From Alphaproteobacteria bacterium (GTDB lineage Bacteria > Pseudomonadota > Alphaproteobacteria > Rhodobacterales > Rhodobacteraceae), in contig JAUHVR010000003.1 in NCBI GenBank assembly GCA_030424865.1, positions 248,001 to 312,000 on the forward strand: a DNA stretch of 64,000 nucleotides, written 5' to 3'. The translations under genes were made by a program, and so were the position numbers. The notes below the pieces were generated by a model. That model ran no database searches. It saw nothing but the letters and a program-made list of their open reading frames with translations, and was not told the origin of the DNA. Positions 60,535 to 64,000 of this stretch are shown here, one piece after another; position 1 is the stretch's first letter, and each line of letters opens with the position of its first letter.

Positions 60535-61305
60535 TTATTTCCCCTGCCAGACAGGTTTGCGTTTTTCCGCAAAGGCGCGGGGGCCTTCGATGTAATCCTC
60601 GCTCGATTTCATCACCTGAACCGGCCAGTACTCTGTCCGGCAGGCAACCCCGACATCCGGCGTCGACAGCCCCTGAAGCGCGACGTGTTTCGTCGCCTGA
60701 AGCGCCAGCGGACCGCAGGCCAGAACCTGATCGGCCCATACCCGCGCGCGCTCCAACGCGCCATGGGCAGGCGCGATATCCGTCACGAAACCCAGCTCTT
60801 GGCCTTCGCGCGCGGACACCCTGCGGCCCGTCAGCAAGATCCCCATCGCCCGCTGGCGGCCAATCGTGCGGATCAGCCGGTGCACACCGCCCGCAAGCGC
60901 TGTCATGCCGAATGTCGGCTCGGGCAAGGCAAATTGCGCTGTCTCATCCGCGATCACGATATCGCAGTTCAGAACCGCCTCGAACCCGCCGCCCATGGCA
61001 ATCCCGTTGACCGCCGCGATGATGGGCTTGTCGAGATCGAACCGATAGCACAGGCCCGCAAAACCGCTGCGTGTGCCGCCGACCTGTCCGCCTTCGGCCT
61101 GGAACTTCAGATCATTGCCGGCACAGAAGAAGTCCGGTCCCCCGGTCAGGATCGCCACGTGCTGCTTCGGGTCCGCCGCGAAATCATCCCAGACCTCCTG
61201 CAGCGCCTCATTGGCGTGGTAGTGCAGCGCATTGCGGCGCTCGGGCCGTGTCAGCGTGACAATGGTCAGCGCGCCTTCACGCTCCACCCGGCAATACTCA
61301 GTCAT
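60535..61305 (-). CDS. Enoyl-CoA hydratase
   Basis: Crotonase of 256 aa with oxyanion-hole segments FFCAGNDLKF and NGIAMGGGFEAVLNCDIVIA and the second catalytic Glu region LPEPTFGMTALAGGVHRL. The start chosen overlaps the ADP-forming synthetase stop by 8 bp. It is the last gene of a crotonase-synthetase-crotonase run. It probably hydrates an enoyl-CoA in the same degradative route. Confidence 0.83.
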   Translation of the reverse strand: MTEYCRVEREGALTIVTLTRPERRNALHYHANEALQEVWDDFAADPKQHVAILTGGPDFFCAGNDLKFQAEGGQVGGTRSGFAGLCYRFDLDKPIIAAVNGIAMGGGFEAVLNCDIVIADETAQFALPEPTFGMTALAGGVHRLIRTIGRQRAMGILLTGRRVSAREGQELGFVTDIAPAHGALERARVWADQVLACGPLALQATKHVALQGLSTPDVGVACRTEYWPVQVMKSSEDYIEGPRAFAEKRKPVWQGK

Positions 61306-63421
61306 CCTTGGTCCCCCCATTGTCTTTCAGAACGATCACGCAATCCGCCGCCAAAGCACCCTGCCCCTTGACCCCAACCAACAGCGGATTGATGTCGATT
61401 GATTGCACAGACGCGCTGGCGCTGGCAGCAAAGCGTGACAGGGCAGACACCGCCTGTGCAACAGCCGTCCGGTCCAGAGCCTCGCGGCCCCGGAAGGGCG
61501 CGAAAAAGGCCGCGCCCTTCAGCGCGTCGATCATGGTCTCAGCCTCGGCCGCGCTGACGGGCGCCTTGCGAAAGACCGCGTCCTTGTAGATCTCGGCCTG
61601 CACGCCGCCAAAGCCCAGCATCACCATCGGGCCAAGGGCCGCGTCATTTTCAATGCCAAGGATCAGTTCCGCCGAGGCGCTTATCTGTTCCTCGACCAAC
61701 AATCTCGCCCCCACCAGATCCGGCAGCGCTGCATGCACGGCGCTCAGAATGCCCTCGCAGGCGCCGCGCACGGCCTCCGGCGATCCAAGGCCCAGCCTGA
61801 CCCCGCCGATATCACTTTTGTGCAGGATGTCCTCATGCACGATCTTGGCCACCACCGGAAACCGCCAGCCTTCGCACAGCCGCGCCATCTGTCCGGGCGT
61901 GTCGCCAACCGCGCCCCGGGGCACGTCGATGCCAAGTTCTTGCAGAAGCCGTTTGCCTGCACTTTCAGAGGCAGCCGCCTGGGCAAGGGCGCTGCGCTGT
62001 ATCGCGGGTTCCGGAGGTGGCTGGGACAGAACCGGCGTCGCCCTGAGCCCCCGGCCCAGAGCCACAACCGCCCTGGCACAGTCTTCGAAAACGCGAAATC
62101 CCGCCTCTTCGTAACGCCGGACCAAGGCCCCGCTGCCCAACATGCAGAGCACAAACAGCTTGTCCGGGTGGCGCCGGGCAAAAGTCGAGAGCGTTGCAAA
62201 AATCTGCTCGCGCAGCGCCGCATCATCCGCCGTGATGGTCAGGTAAATGACAAAACTGCCGATTTCCGTGTGCCGGGCCACGGCCTCAAGCACACCGGGC
62301 AGAATGGACGGATCGTTCAGCGCCTGAGCCGTGAAATCGACCGGGTTACCGGGGGCGGCAAAAGAGGCAAGCGCCTTGATCTCATCTTGGGCGGCCTGCG
62401 GCAGGACGGGAATGGACAGCTTGCTGTCCTCGGCGCTGTCCGACATCTGCACACCGCCCGCGCCCGAGACGGTGAACAAGGCCGCGTCGCGGTTTTGCGG
62501 CAGGGCGCGTCCGCTCAGCATATAGGCCAGATCTGCCATCTCTTCGGCAGAATAGACCCGGCGCACGCCGAACTGATCGAACAGCCCCTGATACATCTCA
62601 TCCGACCCAGCCATAGCAGCGGTGTGGGTCGAGGCCGCCGCGACACCCCGCTGACTGCGTCCGGATTTCATGAAAATGACCGGCTTTCCTGCCGCCCGCG
62701 CAGCCACAAGACCGCGCGCCAGCGCCGCGCCGTCCCTGACCCCTTCGGTATAGGCCAGGATCGTGTCCACGGTGTCCTGCCCAGCCGCCCATTCCAGCGC
62801 CTCGCCCAATTCCACGTCCGCCTCGTTGCCGGTGGTGATCCATGTGCCGACACCCACCCCGCGCGCCTTGACCACCTCCATCAGGTGCGATCCGAACCCG
62901 CCGCTCTGGCTGATCAGAGCGGCGCGCCCCTCTTTGGAAATCCCACGGTCAAAGAATGACGAAAACGTCAGAAACGCGCCAGACGGAGCGTTGAAGAGAC
63001 CCAGACAGTTGGGCCCGATAATGCGCAAGCCGGTTTTGTGGGCGATCTGTTCAAGCGCCGCCTGCCGCGCCGCGCCGTCGGGGCCGCTTTCGGCAAAATC
63101 GGCGGAAAAGATGACACAGCCCCCCGCCCCGGCCTGGGCACAGGCCCGCACTGCCTCGATCGCGGCCTTTGCGGGAACCGCGACCACCACGGCATCCACG
63201 GGCTGGGGCACATCGGCGATAGAGCCATAGCAGCGCAGGCCTTGCACCTCGTCCCGCTTGGGGTTGATCGGATAGACCGGCCCTGCAAACCCGGCTTCTT
63301 TCAGATACCGCACGGGTCGCCCGCCAATCCGCGCCGGATCCGCAGAGGCCCCGATCACGGCAACCGAGCGCGGACGAAAGAGCCGTTCCAGATTGGCGGC
63401 GCGCGGGTCTGTGTCAGTCAT
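61298..63421 (-). CDS. ADP-forming acyl-CoA synthetase (acetate-CoA ligase family)
   Basis: Fused alpha-beta ADP-forming acyl-CoA synthetase of 707 aa. Order: CoA-binding domain (LFRPRSVAVIGASADPARIGG, residues 17-37; YPINPKR), succinyl-CoA-ligase-like domain (IGPNCLGLFN, ISQSGGFGSHLMEVVKARGVG), a His candidate in STHTAAMAGSDEMYQ, then the ATP-grasp part (FPVVAKIVHEDILHKSDIGGVRLGL, SIDINPLLV). It interconverts acyl-CoA and acid with ATP/ADP, so it can harvest or activate acids such as acetate or phenylacetate. The start overlaps the upstream crotonase stop; the longer frame upstream is antisense-like and discarded. Confidence 0.87.
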   Translation of the reverse strand: MTDTDPRAANLERLFRPRSVAVIGASADPARIGGRPVRYLKEAGFAGPVYPINPKRDEVQGLRCYGSIADVPQPVDAVVVAVPAKAAIEAVRACAQAGAGGCVIFSADFAESGPDGAARQAALEQIAHKTGLRIIGPNCLGLFNAPSGAFLTFSSFFDRGISKEGRAALISQSGGFGSHLMEVVKARGVGVGTWITTGNEADVELGEALEWAAGQDTVDTILAYTEGVRDGAALARGLVAARAAGKPVIFMKSGRSQRGVAAASTHTAAMAGSDEMYQGLFDQFGVRRVYSAEEMADLAYMLSGRALPQNRDAALFTVSGAGGVQMSDSAEDSKLSIPVLPQAAQDEIKALASFAAPGNPVDFTAQALNDPSILPGVLEAVARHTEIGSFVIYLTITADDAALREQIFATLSTFARRHPDKLFVLCMLGSGALVRRYEEAGFRVFEDCARAVVALGRGLRATPVLSQPPPEPAIQRSALAQAAASESAGKRLLQELGIDVPRGAVGDTPGQMARLCEGWRFPVVAKIVHEDILHKSDIGGVRLGLGSPEAVRGACEGILSAVHAALPDLVGARLLVEEQISASAELILGIENDAALGPMVMLGFGGVQAEIYKDAVFRKAPVSAAEAETMIDALKGAAFFAPFRGREALDRTAVAQAVSALSRFAASASASVQSIDINPLLVGVKGQGALAADCVIVLKDNGGTKDD

Positions 63422-64000
63422 GGTCCGGCGCACCTGCCCCGTTGAGGCTGCGGAAATCCGCTTTGCGTTTTTCGCGGAATGCGGCCAGACCTTCGGCCAC
63501 CTCGGGGCCTTGCTTGGCAACCTGCTGAAACTGGTCCTCCAGATCGATCTGTTCTTCGAACGAATTGTGCTGGCTTGCCCAATAAAGCCGTCGGATCCCC
63601 GTTTGCGCCTGCAACGGTCCGTCCGCGATACGGCGCGCAATCTCCGTGGTCTCGGCTGCCAAGGCCTCATCCTCGGTCAGTCGGTTGATCATGCCCCACT
63701 CAAATGCGGTTTCCGCCGGAAGCCGTTCGCCCAAAAGCGTCAGCTCGCGGGCGCGCGCCATTCCGATCAGGCGCGGTAGCATCCAGCTCGAGCCGCAATC
63801 GGGCACCAGGCCAACATTGCGGAACGCCTGCAGGAAGTAGGCCGATTTCGACGCCAGAATGATGTCCCCCATCAACGCCAGGCTCATCCCCGCCCCCGCC
63901 GCCACCCCATTGACCGAGGTCACCAGCGGCGCAGGAAAATCGCGTAGCTGCCGGAACAGCGGGTGATACAACTGCTGAAGAAGCGAGGAGGAGATGCGCG
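63414..64000 (-). CDS. Enoyl-CoA hydratase/isomerase (PaaG-like), 5' end cut by window
   Basis: Partial crotonase of which 194 codons are visible, running off the right edge on the minus strand. The visible part has the oxyanion-hole segment NGVAAGAGMSLALMGDIILA, the PaaG-type NVGLVPDCGSSWMLPRL and a C-terminal FREKRKADF. The Asp in VPDCG is typical of ring 1,2-epoxyphenylacetyl-CoA isomerase and related isomerases. Its stop overlaps the synthetase start (ATGACTGA). Confidence 0.83.
   Translation of the reverse strand, partial: RISSSLLQQLYHPLFRQLRDFPAPLVTSVNGVAAGAGMSLALMGDIILASKSAYFLQAFRNVGLVPDCGSSWMLPRLIGMARARELTLLGERLPAETAFEWGMINRLTEDEALAAETTEIARRIADGPLQAQTGIRRLYWASQHNSFEEQIDLEDQFQQVAKQGPEVAEGLAAFREKRKADFRSLNGAGAPDHD

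Noticed and set aside
61298-63670. Longer version of the ADP-forming synthetase with 83 extra N-terminal residues
   Set aside because: The extension overlaps the upstream crotonase gene in another frame and is Arg-rich; the ATG with the ATGACTGA overlap starts exactly at the conserved domain.

Overview
The window is GC-rich, gene-dense chromosomal DNA from an alphaproteobacterium, most likely a marine Rhodobacterales (Roseobacter-type) heterotroph. The grounds are four TRAP transporters of three architectures, FadR-type GntR and LysR regulators beside catabolic operons, both lactate dehydrogenases, and a PhnDCE-type importer. No rRNA, tRNA, CRISPR array or intact mobile element was seen. Recognition of gene families is by eye from motifs and remembered homologues; no search was run.

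Layout. (1) 1-6961: sugar-acid catabolism, with a TRAP binding protein, a 2-hydroxyacid dehydrogenase, two enolase-superfamily enzymes, a tartronate-semialdehyde-reductase-like enzyme, a TIM-barrel isomerase and a FadR-type regulator. Three matching operators tie the units together, and a relic of a Gfo/Idh oxidoreductase sits inside. (2) 7169-12388: a tightly coupled phnD-phnC-phnE-methyltransferase-phnM-TIM-barrel operon without C-P lyase core genes. (3) 12398-15246: two GNAT acetyltransferases and an ABC1/UbiB-like kinase. (4) 15254-22524: lactate module (dld, lldD, fused DctQM, DctP, LldR-like regulator with a double operator). (5) 22646-28208: a 1253-residue RTX protein built of long super-repeats, plus three exported tail-collar (microcystin-dependent-protein-like) paralogues.

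(6) 28688-42713: a probable aromatic or sulfate-ester catabolic locus. One strand carries aldehyde dehydrogenase, LigF-like glutathione transferase, SDR, ACMSD-type amidohydrolase, sulfatase, arylsulfotransferase and a TAXI-TRAP transporter. A LysR regulator and a divergent ALDH/Fe-alcohol dehydrogenase pair adjoin it, and two similar LysR-site candidates lie in the two promoter regions. (7) 42765-48540: CPBP protease with a tiny coupled ORF, a LysR-EamA-NAD(P)-binding-DUF4386 unit, an IS5-type transposase relic and a nitronate-monooxygenase-like gene. (8) 48681-64000: a CoA-thioester catabolic region with a FAD dehydrogenase, a thiolase-fold protein lacking the nucleophilic cysteine plus its DUF35 partner, an acyl-CoA ligase, a pair of acyl-CoA dehydrogenases, crotonases, an ADP-forming acyl-CoA synthetase and a three-gene TRAP transporter. 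Three copies of an ACTGT-NN-ACAGT operator mark its promoters, but no cognate regulator is in view.

The best candidates for an undescribed system are the PhnDCE/PhnM operon without C-P lyase, the sulfatase/sulfotransferase/glutathione-transferase operon, and the ACTGT-NN-ACAGT regulon of CoA-thioester genes. A recurring structural theme is a strong hairpin between the binding-protein gene and the permease gene in all three TRAP operons whose junction is visible.
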